DNA of 64,000 nucleotides, from assembly GCA_963720885.1 (NCBI GenBank), contig CAVRGW010000002.1:620001-684000 (forward strand). The letters are read 5' to 3'. Within the stretch, counting starts at the first letter, position 1, and every line of letters begins with the position of its first letter. Source of the stretch: DATLLN01 sp963720885 (lineage in GTDB: Bacteria > Actinomycetota > Thermoleophilia > Gaiellales > JAICJC01). This document shows, one piece after another, positions 15,516 through 23,210 of this stretch. Below the pieces are notes generated by a model. The model was not told the DNA's origin and did not search any database. It saw only the letters and a list, made by a program, of their open reading frames with translations. The translations under genes were made by a program, and so were the position numbers.

Positions 15516-16588
15516 GCCGCCTCCCTCAGCGCCAGCCTGCCGGCGAACAGCTCCGCGGCGTTGTCGTGCATGACGCGCTGCCGCCACTCGGCGGGAAGCC
15601 GCGCGAGCATCCGGTCCGGTGGATCGAAGTCCCAGTGCGGGTAGTCCGAGGCAAAGCACAGGATGTCCGGCGCGCCGACCGCCTCCAGCATCTGCCAGAG
15701 CAGCGCGTCGTTGCCGTCCGTGTGCTCGAGCGGCTGCGTCGTGAAGCGGACGTGCTCGCGCAGCACCTCGCTCGGGGGGCGGGTGACCCACGGCACCTCG
15801 GCCCGCAGCCCGCGCCAGTTGGTGTCGAGCCGCCACATGATCCCCGGCAGCCAGGCGATGCCGCCCTCCATCATCAACACCTTCAGCCGCGGCACGCGGT
15901 CGAACGTGCCGTGGCAGAGCAGCGACACCAGGTGCGCCATGATGCTGCCGCCCGATCCCAGCGTATGCCACTCGATGTAGAAGCTCGGGTAGCCGGCGCC
16001 GCCCGCGGCCGGGGAGATGCCCATGCCCTCGCCGCCGGAGTGGATGGCCACCGGCAGGCCGGCGGCGGCCGCCGCCTGGAGGATCGGCAGGTACCGTGGC
16101 TCGCCGTACGGCCGCTCCGAGCCGCCGACCAGCAGCACCGCCGCGAACCTCGGATCGCCGGCCAGCCGCTCGATCTCGGCGGCCGCGGCCGCCGGGTCCT
16201 GGGCGGGTACGAGGATCGACCCGCGCAGGCGCGGCTCGGCGTCCAGCCAGCGGTCGGCCAGCCAGTCGTTGTGCGCGCGGGCGAACTCCGCCGCCCGGTA
16301 GGGATTCGGCATCAGCGACACGGCGACCCCGACGTCGCCGGTCAGCAGGCCGGCGTCGACCTGGTAGGCGTCGAGCACCTCCCGCTGGACGAGGTCGATG
16401 CGCGAGGCAGGCTCGCCGCCCGGACCCGCCTCGAGCTCGTCCCGGTAGAAGCTGTGCGGGTGCGACCAGGTGTAGCCCGGGAGACCCAGCTGATGCTGGC
16501 CGCGAAACCAGCGGCGCTGGGCGGGTGAGACGTACGAGAGGAACTCCTCGACATCGCCGATCTCGTTGTGGATGTCACAGTCGATCAC
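15512..16588 (-). CDS. amidohydrolase family 2 metal-dependent hydrolase/decarboxylase
   Basis: 358 residues of a TIM-barrel amidohydrolase (PF04909-like). It starts MIDCDIHNE, where the family usually has the first metal site, with AIHSGGEGMG in the middle and CFASDYPHWDFD near the end holding the conserved catalytic Asp. Members hydrolyse lactones or decarboxylate aromatic acids (ACMSD/LigW type). Next to a Rieske ferredoxin and an SDR it could belong to an aromatic or lactone breakdown route; substrate not determinable. 4-base overlaps on both sides. Confidence 0.8.
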   Translation of the reverse strand: MIDCDIHNEIGDVEEFLSYVSPAQRRWFRGQHQLGLPGYTWSHPHSFYRDELEAGPGGEPASRIDLVQREVLDAYQVDAGLLTGDVGVAVSLMPNPYRAAEFARAHNDWLADRWLDAEPRLRGSILVPAQDPAAAAAEIERLAGDPRFAAVLLVGGSERPYGEPRYLPILQAAAAAGLPVAIHSGGEGMGISPAAGGAGYPSFYIEWHTLGSGGSIMAHLVSLLCHGTFDRVPRLKVLMMEGGIAWLPGIMWRLDTNWRGLRAEVPWVTRPPSEVLREHVRFTTQPLEHTDGNDALLWQMLEAVGAPDILCFASDYPHWDFDPPDRMLARLPAEWRQRVMHDNAAELFAGRLALREAA

Positions 16589-17091
16589 CGGACCACCTCC
16601 TCGGGCTTCAGGACCAGCACAAAGGAGCGCAACTGCACCCCCGATTCCACGATCATGTCACGCGCCTCGTCGCGCCGAAATCCGAACCGTTCGTACAGCC
16701 GGTGGGCGGCCGTCATCGCCGGCGTCGAGTAGAGCGTGAGAGCTCGCTTGCCGTCGTCGCGGGCCTGATCGATGCATGCCTGGACGAGCGCCGCACCGGC
16801 GCCGTGCCCCTGGCTCTCGGGGCGCACCGCGAGCATGCGGAAGCACGACTCGTCCGGATCGTCGAACTCGGCGAACGGGCTGTCGACGTCCCCGACGTAC
16901 GTCACGCCGCCCAGCAGCTCCCCGTCCTCGACGGCGACCAGCACCAGCGAATCTCGCGCACGCGACGCCACGTCCAGAAGCTTTGCGGAGTAGTACTCGC
17001 TCGGCGCGTGGCCGTCGATTCCGCGGTACGCAGCGAGCGTGATCCTCCCCAGCTCGTCGTGCTCGGCGGGTGTCACCGGGCGGATCAGCAT
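16585..17091 (-). CDS. GNAT-family N-acetyltransferase
   Basis: About 168 residues from ATG 17091 (MLIRPVTPAEHDEL, a usual GNAT opening); a further upstream in-frame ATG at 17118 would add only a basic leader. The acetyl-CoA loop is AVRPESQGHGAGAALVQACI (R/Q-x-x-G-x-G/A) and the end has AHRLYERFGFRRDE. Acetylates a small amine or protein N terminus. First gene in the operon with the amidohydrolase, Rieske protein and SDR, coupled by a 4-base overlap. Confidence 0.8.
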   Translation of the reverse strand: MLIRPVTPAEHDELGRITLAAYRGIDGHAPSEYYSAKLLDVASRARDSLVLVAVEDGELLGGVTYVGDVDSPFAEFDDPDESCFRMLAVRPESQGHGAGAALVQACIDQARDDGKRALTLYSTPAMTAAHRLYERFGFRRDEARDMIVESGVQLRSFVLVLKPEEVVR

Positions 17092-17143
17092 CGGCCGACG
17101 ATAGCGCCGGCGGCGCATCCGCAGAGGCAGCTACGGTGCGGCG

Positions 17144-17302
17144 ATGCAGCAGGTGACGACGCCCGCGGTCAAGCAGCCCGCCGAGGAGTGCCGGATCCCC
17201 GGCGGGACGGACGAGCCGTGCCCGCGCTGCGGGCATCCGATGATCTGGACGAAGGCGTCCTGGCACTGCATGGCATGCCGGTACAAGGAGGGTTGCTGCT
17301 GA
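17144..17302 (+). CDS. 52-residue zinc-ribbon protein
   Basis: Small gene from ATG 17144 to TGA 17300-17302. The sequence has a clear CxxC-x12-CxxC pattern (CPRCGHPM...HCMAC), a zinc ribbon, and ends KEGCC. Its TGA shares one base with the ATG of the next gene (TGATG), so the two are translationally coupled, which supports its being real. May deliver metal or act as a small subunit of the amidotransferase-like protein. Function unknown. Confidence 0.65.
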   Translation: MQQVTTPAVKQPAEECRIPGGTDEPCPRCGHPMIWTKASWHCMACRYKEGCC

Positions 17303-17979
17303 TGGCCCGCATCGCCGTTCTGGGCGACCGCGACCCCAGCTACCTGACGCACCGCGAGCTGGACGCGGCGCTCGAGCTGATGCCGTCCGGCGTCGACGCC
17401 GGCTGGGTGCCGACGGACAGCGCCGAGGCGCGCGGCGCGGCCGCGTTCGACGCGCTGTGGGTTGTCCCCGGCACGCCCTACCGCGACGAGGACGCCGTGC
17501 TGGCGGCGATCGAGGAGGCGCGAACGGGCGGCACGCCGATCCTCGGCACGTGCGGCGGCTTTCAGCACATGCTGCTCGAGTTCGCGCGGAACGCTGCCGG
17601 CATCGAGGACGCGGCGCACGAGGAGACCGATCCGGACGCCGAGGATCCCGTGCTGGCGCGGCTCTCCTGCTCGCTGGTCGGCGAGGAGCGGACGGTGACA
17701 GCGGTGCCCGGCACGCGGGTCGCCGAGCTGTGCGGCACCGAGCCGTTCACCGGATTCCACTGGTGCAACTACGGCCTGGACGGTCGGTACGCCGAACGGC
17801 TGGCCGCCGCGGGACTCGTCATTTCCGCGCACGCCGACGACGCCGGCGTCGAGGCGGTCGAGCTGCCCGACCACGCCTTCTACGTGGCCACCCTGTTCCA
17901 GCCGCAGGTCGGCAGCTCCCGGAGCGGCGAGCTGCATCCGCTACTGGTTGCGCTGGCTGCCGCTGCGGCGGCTCGCTGA
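17302..17979 (+). CDS. CTP-synthase-like class I glutamine amidotransferase domain protein
   Basis: 225 residues, only the amidotransferase domain without a synthetase part. The nucleophile elbow is GTCGGFQHMLLEF with Cys84. FYVATLFQPQVG lies where active enzymes have FHPE, so the triad His is replaced by Gln200. It matches a family annotated as related to the C-terminal region of CTP synthase. With the His missing, ordinary glutaminase action is doubtful. The TGA stop at 17977-17979 is in the left arm of palindrome copy 2. Confidence 0.75.
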   Translation: MARIAVLGDRDPSYLTHRELDAALELMPSGVDAGWVPTDSAEARGAAAFDALWVVPGTPYRDEDAVLAAIEEARTGGTPILGTCGGFQHMLLEFARNAAGIEDAAHEETDPDAEDPVLARLSCSLVGEERTVTAVPGTRVAELCGTEPFTGFHWCNYGLDGRYAERLAAAGLVISAHADDAGVEAVELPDHAFYVATLFQPQVGSSRSGELHPLLVALAAAAAAR

Positions 17980-20349
17980 AAAATCGGGGTCTGACCCCGA
18001 TTTTTCAGGCCGCGCGCCCCGGTACGGGGAGAGCCGCAGCCAGGACAACGCGAGGAACGCCAGCAGCGAGACGCCGACCACGACCACCATCACCCAGACG
18101 CCCGGCTGGGCGAGCGCGAAGAAGCTGCGCCCGGCGTCGGAGCCGAGCACCAGCAGGTAGCCGCTGGCCAGGCCGCCGACCAGCGCGAGCACCGAGATCG
18201 CATGCCGCCGCGATGCCTGCATGCGGTCGGCCTCGAGCACCAGCAGCAGGTAGAGCCCGACCGCCACGTAGACAGTGGTCGCCGCCGTCCGCCCTTCCTC
18301 CTGTGAGTAGCTGCGCACCGAGGCGACCGCCAGGTAGGAGAGGATCGTCGCGCCCGCAAGGACAACGCCCGCCGGGATGGCGAAGCGGGCGACCCTGCGG
18401 AGGAAGCCGATGGTCGGCGCCGGTCCCTGGATGGGCGACAGGGCGAGCACGAATGCGGGGATACCGACCGTGAAGGTCGCAGCAAGGGAGAGGTGGCGCG
18501 GCAACAGCGGGAAGCCGCTGGTCAGCACGCCGAAGGTGAGGATCACGGCGGCGGCGAACACCGACTTGGTGACGAACAGGCAGGCCACCCGCTGGACGTT
18601 GCCGATGATCCGCCGGCCCTCTCCGATCGCATCCGGGATCGAGCCGAACCGGTTGTCGATCAGCACGCAGTCTGCGACCGACTTCGCCAGCTGGCTGCCG
18701 CTACCGAAGCCGATGCCCAGCCGCGAGCGTTTCATCGCCGGCACGTCGTTGACACCGTCGCCGATCATGGCAACGTAGGCACCCTCGCTGCGCAGCGCCT
18801 CCACCAGGCGGCGCTTGTCGTGCGGCGCGAGGCGCGCGAACACGTTGCGGGAGGCGACCAGCGAGCGCAGACCGGCGTCGTCGGCAGGCAGTGCGGCGCC
18901 CTCGACCGCGCCGGCGGCCACATCGATCCCGGCATCGCCGGCGATCGCCGTGACGGTCACCGGCGAGTCGCCCGACATCACCTTCAGCGCGACGCCCTGG
19001 GACTGCAGATACTCGACCGTCGCCCGTGTGTCGTCGCGCAGCCGCTCGCTGAGCACCACCGCGGCCAGCGGGCGCAGGTCGGGCGGGCGCGTGGCGCCCC
19101 CCGACGGCTGCTCGGCGGACGGCGCGGTGCCGAACACCAGCACCCGGCGACCGGCCGCCTGCCGCTCCCCGATCACGTCGTGCGCACCGTTGGCGGTGAG
19201 CACGTCCGGCGCGCCCAGCACCAGCCACTCCGGCGCCGACTCCAGGCGCAGCGCGCTCCACTTCCAGCGGGACGAGAACGACACCTCGTCGACGACCGCG
19301 GCGCCGTCGCTCGCGATCGCCGCGGCGACCGCCTCCAGCGTCTCGTTCCGCCCGGCGGCGCTCGCGGCGAACCGGCCGAGCATGTCCCGCACATCCTGCT
19401 CGGCCGTGCCGTCCAGCGGGATCACCTCGACCAGCGTCAGGTTGCCGTCGGTGAGCGTGCCGGTCTTGTCCAGGCAGACGGTGTCGACGTTGGCCAGCGA
19501 CTCGACCGCATTCAGGTACTGGACAAGCATCCCCCTGCGGGTCAGCCGGGCGGCGGCCATCGCAAATGTCAGGCTGGTCAGCAGCACCAGGCCCTCCGGC
19601 ACCAGGGTGACGATGCCGGCTGTGGCCGTCGCAGCAGATTCCCGGAACGGCACGTCCCGGTGGATCAGCGCGAAGATGAACACCGCCCCCAGCGGCACCA
19701 TGACGACGACCAGCAGGGTGAGCAGGCGGTTGATCTGCACCTCCAGCGGTGAGCGCTCGTGGGCGTGCTCGCGCGCCTCGCCCAGCAGCTGCTGCGCATA
19801 GCTGCCGGCACCGGTGCCGGTGGCCACGTACTCGCCGCTGCCTTCTACCGCGAACGACCCGGACAGCACCCGGTCGCCGGCGTCGCGGCCGACCGGCTCG
19901 GACTCGCCGGTGAGCGGCGATTCGTCGAGCTGCAGGCCGGTCGCGCCCACCAGCTCGCCGTCGGCGACGATCTGGTCGCCGGCGCCGATCCGCACCAGGT
20001 CGCCGTCCACGACCTCGTCGACGACCACCGCGCGCTCGGCACCGTCGCGCACCACCCGCGCGCGAGGCGCGACCAGCAGTGCGGCCTGGTCGAGCGCCCG
20101 CTTGGCGCGCAGCTCCTGGACGATACCGATGCCCGAGTTGGCAACAGCGATGGCCAGGAACAACCCGTCCGCCGGGTCGCCGGCCACCAGCAGCAGCACG
20201 AAGAACGACACCAGGATCAGGTTGAACAGCGTCAGCGTGTTCTCGCGGACGATCCCGGCGACGGTGCGGCTGGAGGGGGGCGTCTCCCGCTCCCCGCGCT
20301 CGGTCAGCCGCCGGCCGGCCTCGGCCTCGGTCAGCCCCGCCTCGCTCAC
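17941..20349 (-). CDS. CtpE-like cation-transporting P-type ATPase
   Basis: 802 residues from GTG 20349. Actuator motif SPLTGESEPVG, phosphorylation site DKTGTLT with Asp294, hinge MIGDGVNDVPAMKRSRLG, and about ten membrane segments including PEGL in helix 4. Overall pattern is nearest to mycobacterial CtpE, reported as a calcium transporter; a heavy-metal CPC motif is absent. The last ~23 residues (after LSPYRGARP) come from the palindrome at 17976-18008 and from antisense of the convergent gene, so the C terminus may be a recent extension. Divergent from purE with 24 bases between starts. Confidence 0.85.
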   Translation of the reverse strand: MSEAGLTEAEAGRRLTERGERETPPSSRTVAGIVRENTLTLFNLILVSFFVLLLVAGDPADGLFLAIAVANSGIGIVQELRAKRALDQAALLVAPRARVVRDGAERAVVVDEVVDGDLVRIGAGDQIVADGELVGATGLQLDESPLTGESEPVGRDAGDRVLSGSFAVEGSGEYVATGTGAGSYAQQLLGEAREHAHERSPLEVQINRLLTLLVVVMVPLGAVFIFALIHRDVPFRESAATATAGIVTLVPEGLVLLTSLTFAMAAARLTRRGMLVQYLNAVESLANVDTVCLDKTGTLTDGNLTLVEVIPLDGTAEQDVRDMLGRFAASAAGRNETLEAVAAAIASDGAAVVDEVSFSSRWKWSALRLESAPEWLVLGAPDVLTANGAHDVIGERQAAGRRVLVFGTAPSAEQPSGGATRPPDLRPLAAVVLSERLRDDTRATVEYLQSQGVALKVMSGDSPVTVTAIAGDAGIDVAAGAVEGAALPADDAGLRSLVASRNVFARLAPHDKRRLVEALRSEGAYVAMIGDGVNDVPAMKRSRLGIGFGSGSQLAKSVADCVLIDNRFGSIPDAIGEGRRIIGNVQRVACLFVTKSVFAAAVILTFGVLTSGFPLLPRHLSLAATFTVGIPAFVLALSPIQGPAPTIGFLRRVARFAIPAGVVLAGATILSYLAVASVRSYSQEEGRTAATTVYVAVGLYLLLVLEADRMQASRRHAISVLALVGGLASGYLLVLGSDAGRSFFALAQPGVWVMVVVVGVSLLAFLALSWLRLSPYRGARPEKSGSDPDFSASRRSGSQRNQ
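17976..18008. repeat. GGGGTCTGACCCC palindrome, copy 2
   Basis: Inverted repeat with 16-base arms around a central T: outer arm CTGAAAAATC, core GGGGTC-T-GACCCC, then the mirror arm ending TTTTTCAG. It contains the rightward amidotransferase stop (TGA 17977-17979) and is read through in the opposite direction by the P-type ATPase gene. Outer arms differ from copy 1 but remain complementary to each other, pointing to a conserved hairpin. Confidence 0.85.
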
Positions 20350-20373
20350 GAGGGGCAGTGTAGTGTCCCCGCC

Positions 20374-20874
20374 ATGAGCGACAGGGGCCCCCTGGTTGGC
20401 GTGATCATGGGCTCGCGCTCCGACTGGGAGACCATGCATCACGCCTGCGACACGCTCGACGAGCTCGAGGTGCCGTACGAGCGGCGCGTGGTCTCGGCGC
20501 ACCGGACGCCCGACCTGATGTTCGACTACGCGCACAACGCGCGGGACCGCGGGATCGAGGTGATCGTCGCCGGTGCCGGCGGTGCGGCCCACCTGCCCGG
20601 GATGACCGCGGCCAAGACCTCGCTGCCGGTGATCGGCGTGCCGGTCGAGTCGAAGGCGCTCTCGGGCATGGACTCGCTGCTCTCCATCGTCCAGATGCCG
20701 GCGGGGATCCCGGTCGGCACCGTCGCCATCGGCCGCGCCGGAGCCGTCAACGCCGCGCTGCTGGCGACCGCGATCGTCGCCGGCTCGCGCCCGGAGATCC
20801 TGCAGCGACTCGAGCACTACCGGCGGGCGCAGACCGGCGCCGTGGCCGGCTCGCCCGACCCCGCCGCCGGCTGA
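20374..20874 (+). CDS. purE: N5-carboxyaminoimidazole ribonucleotide mutase
   Basis: 166 residues. GVIMGSRSDWETM is the PurE signature, followed by SAHRTPD with the catalytic His and AGAGGAAHLPGM. The enzyme moves the carboxyl group of N5-CAIR to C4 giving CAIR in purine synthesis, normally as an octamer in the cytoplasm. Directly followed by purK with a one-base TGATG overlap, the standard bacterial pair. The Pro/Gly-rich tail after ILQRLEHYRRAQ is unremarkable. Confidence 0.95.
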   Translation: MSDRGPLVGVIMGSRSDWETMHHACDTLDELEVPYERRVVSAHRTPDLMFDYAHNARDRGIEVIVAGAGGAAHLPGMTAAKTSLPVIGVPVESKALSGMDSLLSIVQMPAGIPVGTVAIGRAGAVNAALLATAIVAGSRPEILQRLEHYRRAQTGAVAGSPDPAAG

Positions 20875-21938
20875 TGCAACTGGGTGTGCTCGGCGGCGGC
20901 CAGCTCGCCCGCATGCTCGCGCTCGCCGCCCATCCGCTGGGCATCGGCTGCACCTGCCTCGACCCGGCGGCGGACGCCTGCGCGGGACCGGTCAGCGACC
21001 TGATCGTCGGCGCCTACGACGATCCCGCGGGGCTCGACGCCCTGGCGGCGGCGTCCGACGTCGTCACGTTCGAGTTCGAGTCGGTGCCGGCGTCGTCGGC
21101 CGACCGGCTGGCCTCGGCGGTGGCGGTGCATCCACCGCCTGCCGCCCTCGCCGTCGCCCAGGACCGGCTCGATGAGAAATCGCTGTTCCGCGAGCTGGGC
21201 ATCGACACACCGGACTTCCGGCGGATCGACTCGCAGGCCGACCTCGACGCGGTGGAGCTGCCGGCCGTCGTCAAGACGCGGAGGCTGGGCTACGACGGCA
21301 AGGGGCAGCTGGTCGCGCGCGAGCGCGCGGACATCGACGGCGCCTTCGCCTCGTTCGGCAACGTGCCGCTGCTCGCGGAGCAACTGGTGCCGTTCGACCG
21401 CGAGCTGTCGGTGATCGCGGTGCGCGGCGCAGCGGGCGAGGTGCGCACCTACCCGGTTGTCGAAAATCACCACCGCGAGGGCATCCTCCGCCTGACGCTG
21501 GCGCCGGCGCCTGATCTGACAACGGAGTCGCAGGAGCTGGCAGCCGGCTATGCGCGGCTGCTGCTCGAGCGGCTGGACTACGTCGGCGTGCTGGCGCTCG
21601 AGCTGTTCGCCGTCGGCGACCGCCTGCTGGCCAACGAGATCGCTCCGCGCGTCCACAACTCGGGGCACTGGACGATCGAGGGCGCGCGCACCAGCCAGTT
21701 CGAGAACCACGTCCGCGCCGTCGCCGGCCTGCCGCTGGGCACATGCGACGCGATCGGCCGCAGCGCCATGGTCAACCTGATCGGCGAGACGCCGCCGGCC
21801 GCCCAGGTGCTGGCCGTCGACGGCGCGCACCTGCATCTGTACGGCAAGGCCCCGCGGCCGGGCCGCAAGCTGGGCCACGTCACCATCACCGGCCGCGGCG
21901 ATCTCGACGCAGCGGTGGCCGAGCTCGGCATCGCCTGA
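20874..21938 (+). CDS. purK: 5-(carboxyamino)imidazole ribonucleotide synthase
   Basis: 354 residues of ATP-grasp type. It starts LGVLGGGQLARML, has TFEFESVPASS, KTRRLGYDGKGQ for ATP binding and LLANEIAPRVHNSGHWTIEG near the end, all PurK hallmarks. It uses ATP and bicarbonate to convert AIR to N5-CAIR, the substrate of PurE encoded just upstream. One-base overlaps on both sides (TGATG) place it in a purE-purK-MFS operon. Confidence 0.95.
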   Translation: MQLGVLGGGQLARMLALAAHPLGIGCTCLDPAADACAGPVSDLIVGAYDDPAGLDALAAASDVVTFEFESVPASSADRLASAVAVHPPPAALAVAQDRLDEKSLFRELGIDTPDFRRIDSQADLDAVELPAVVKTRRLGYDGKGQLVARERADIDGAFASFGNVPLLAEQLVPFDRELSVIAVRGAAGEVRTYPVVENHHREGILRLTLAPAPDLTTESQELAAGYARLLLERLDYVGVLALELFAVGDRLLANEIAPRVHNSGHWTIEGARTSQFENHVRAVAGLPLGTCDAIGRSAMVNLIGETPPAAQVLAVDGAHLHLYGKAPRPGRKLGHVTITGRGDLDAAVAELGIA

Positions 21939-23176
21939 TGCGGCTACGGATCCCGGTCACCCTGCGCCTGGTCGAGTTCAGGCGGTTCTGGATCGGGCAG
22001 TCCGTGTCGATGCTGGGCGACCAGGTGACGATCATCGCCCTGCCGCTGACCGCGGTGCTGGTGCTGGACGCGACGCCGGCCGAGATGGGCTACCTGACCG
22101 CGGCCGCCCTGGTGCCCAACCTGATCTTCTCGCTGCACGCCGGCGCCTGGGTCGACCGCCGCGGGAACCAGCGGCAGATCATGATCGCCGCCGATATCGG
22201 GCGCGGCCTGCTGCTGGCGACGGTGCCGATCGCCTACGCCTTCGACGTGCTGACGATCCAGCAGCTGTACGTCGTCGGCTTCTTCAGCGGCGTGTGCAGC
22301 GTCCTGTTCTTCGTCGCCTACAACACCGTGTTCACCAACCTGGTCGAGCGCGAGCACTACGTCGAGGCCAACTCGCTGACGAACGGCAGCCGGGCGGCGA
22401 CGTTCGTCGTCGGCCCGAGCATCGCCGGAGTGCTGGTGCAGGCGGTCTCGGGGCCGTTCACGCTCGCCATCGACGCGGTGTCGTTCCTCGTCTCGGCGCT
22501 CTTCCTCGGCACGATCCACCCGCGCCAGCCGGAGCCGGAGGAGCACCAGCGGGGGTCGGTGATGGTCGGCGCGCGGTTCATCGCCGGCGACCTGATGCTG
22601 CGGACGATGCTGCTCTCGGTGGCCACGATCAACCTGTTCAACTTCGCCTTCTGGGCGATCTACTTCCTGTACGTCACCCACGAGCTGCACATCTCGGCGG
22701 CCGCGATCGGCCTGGTGCTCGGGACCGCCGCGGTCGGCACGCTGCTCGGCTCGGTGATCACTGGCCCGCTGACGCGGCGGTTCGGCATCGGGCCGGTGTA
22801 CACGCTCGGCGTCATCCTGTTCCCGCTGCCGCTGGTGCTGGTGCCGCTGGCCGGCGGGCCGCGGCCGCTGGTGTTCGCGATGCTCGTCGTCTCGGAGTTC
22901 ATCTCCGGGATCGGGTTGATGATGCTCGACATCAACGGCGGCGTCATCTACCAGGCCGCCGTCCCCGAGCGGCTGATATCGCGCTTCTTCGGGGCGTTCC
23001 TGACGGTCAACTACGGGGTGCGGCCGATCGGGTCGCTCGCCGGCGGCCTGCTGGGCGAGACGCTGGGGCTGCGACCGGCGCTGTGGATCGCTTCGGTCGG
23101 CGCCCTGGTAGGCGTGCTGTTCCTGCTGCCGACGCCGGTGCCGCGGATGCGCGACCTGCCCGAGCGGCGTGCTTGA
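21938..23176 (+). CDS. MFS transporter (DHA3/enterobactin-exporter-like)
   Basis: 412 residues, about 12 helices. The start VTLRLVEFRRFWIGQSVSML and the loop HAGAWVDRRGNQRQ are typical of the MFS_3 group that includes macrolide and siderophore exporters. ATG overlaps the purK stop by one base, so it is cotranscribed with purine genes, perhaps only for convenience. Substrate unknown; an efflux direction is an inference from the family. Confidence 0.85.
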   Translation: MRLRIPVTLRLVEFRRFWIGQSVSMLGDQVTIIALPLTAVLVLDATPAEMGYLTAAALVPNLIFSLHAGAWVDRRGNQRQIMIAADIGRGLLLATVPIAYAFDVLTIQQLYVVGFFSGVCSVLFFVAYNTVFTNLVEREHYVEANSLTNGSRAATFVVGPSIAGVLVQAVSGPFTLAIDAVSFLVSALFLGTIHPRQPEPEEHQRGSVMVGARFIAGDLMLRTMLLSVATINLFNFAFWAIYFLYVTHELHISAAAIGLVLGTAAVGTLLGSVITGPLTRRFGIGPVYTLGVILFPLPLVLVPLAGGPRPLVFAMLVVSEFISGIGLMMLDINGGVIYQAAVPERLISRFFGAFLTVNYGVRPIGSLAGGLLGETLGLRPALWIASVGALVGVLFLLPTPVPRMRDLPERRA

Positions 23177-23210
23177 CCCGCGGCTCCAACTTCGTCTACT
23201 GTCGACAGTA
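23173..23210 (+). promoter_or_regulatory. leaderless promoter with perfect 14-bp palindromic operator
   Basis: TTGACC (23173-23178) and TACTGT (23197-23202) are separated by 18 bases. The -10 lies within the perfect palindrome TACTGTCGACAGTA (23197-23210), whose last base is the A of the next gene's ATG. Transcription would begin at or beside that ATG, so the mRNA is probably leaderless. The site contains ACTGTCGAC, sharing ACTGTCNAC with three sites around the gntR gene. Confidence 0.6.

Noticed and set aside
20350..20373. Purine riboswitch before purE
   Set aside because: Only 24 bases separate purE from the divergent ATPase start; too short for a riboswitch.
20350..21878. Long leftward frames opposite purE and purK
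   Set aside because: No domain content; purE and purK motifs are intact on the other strand.
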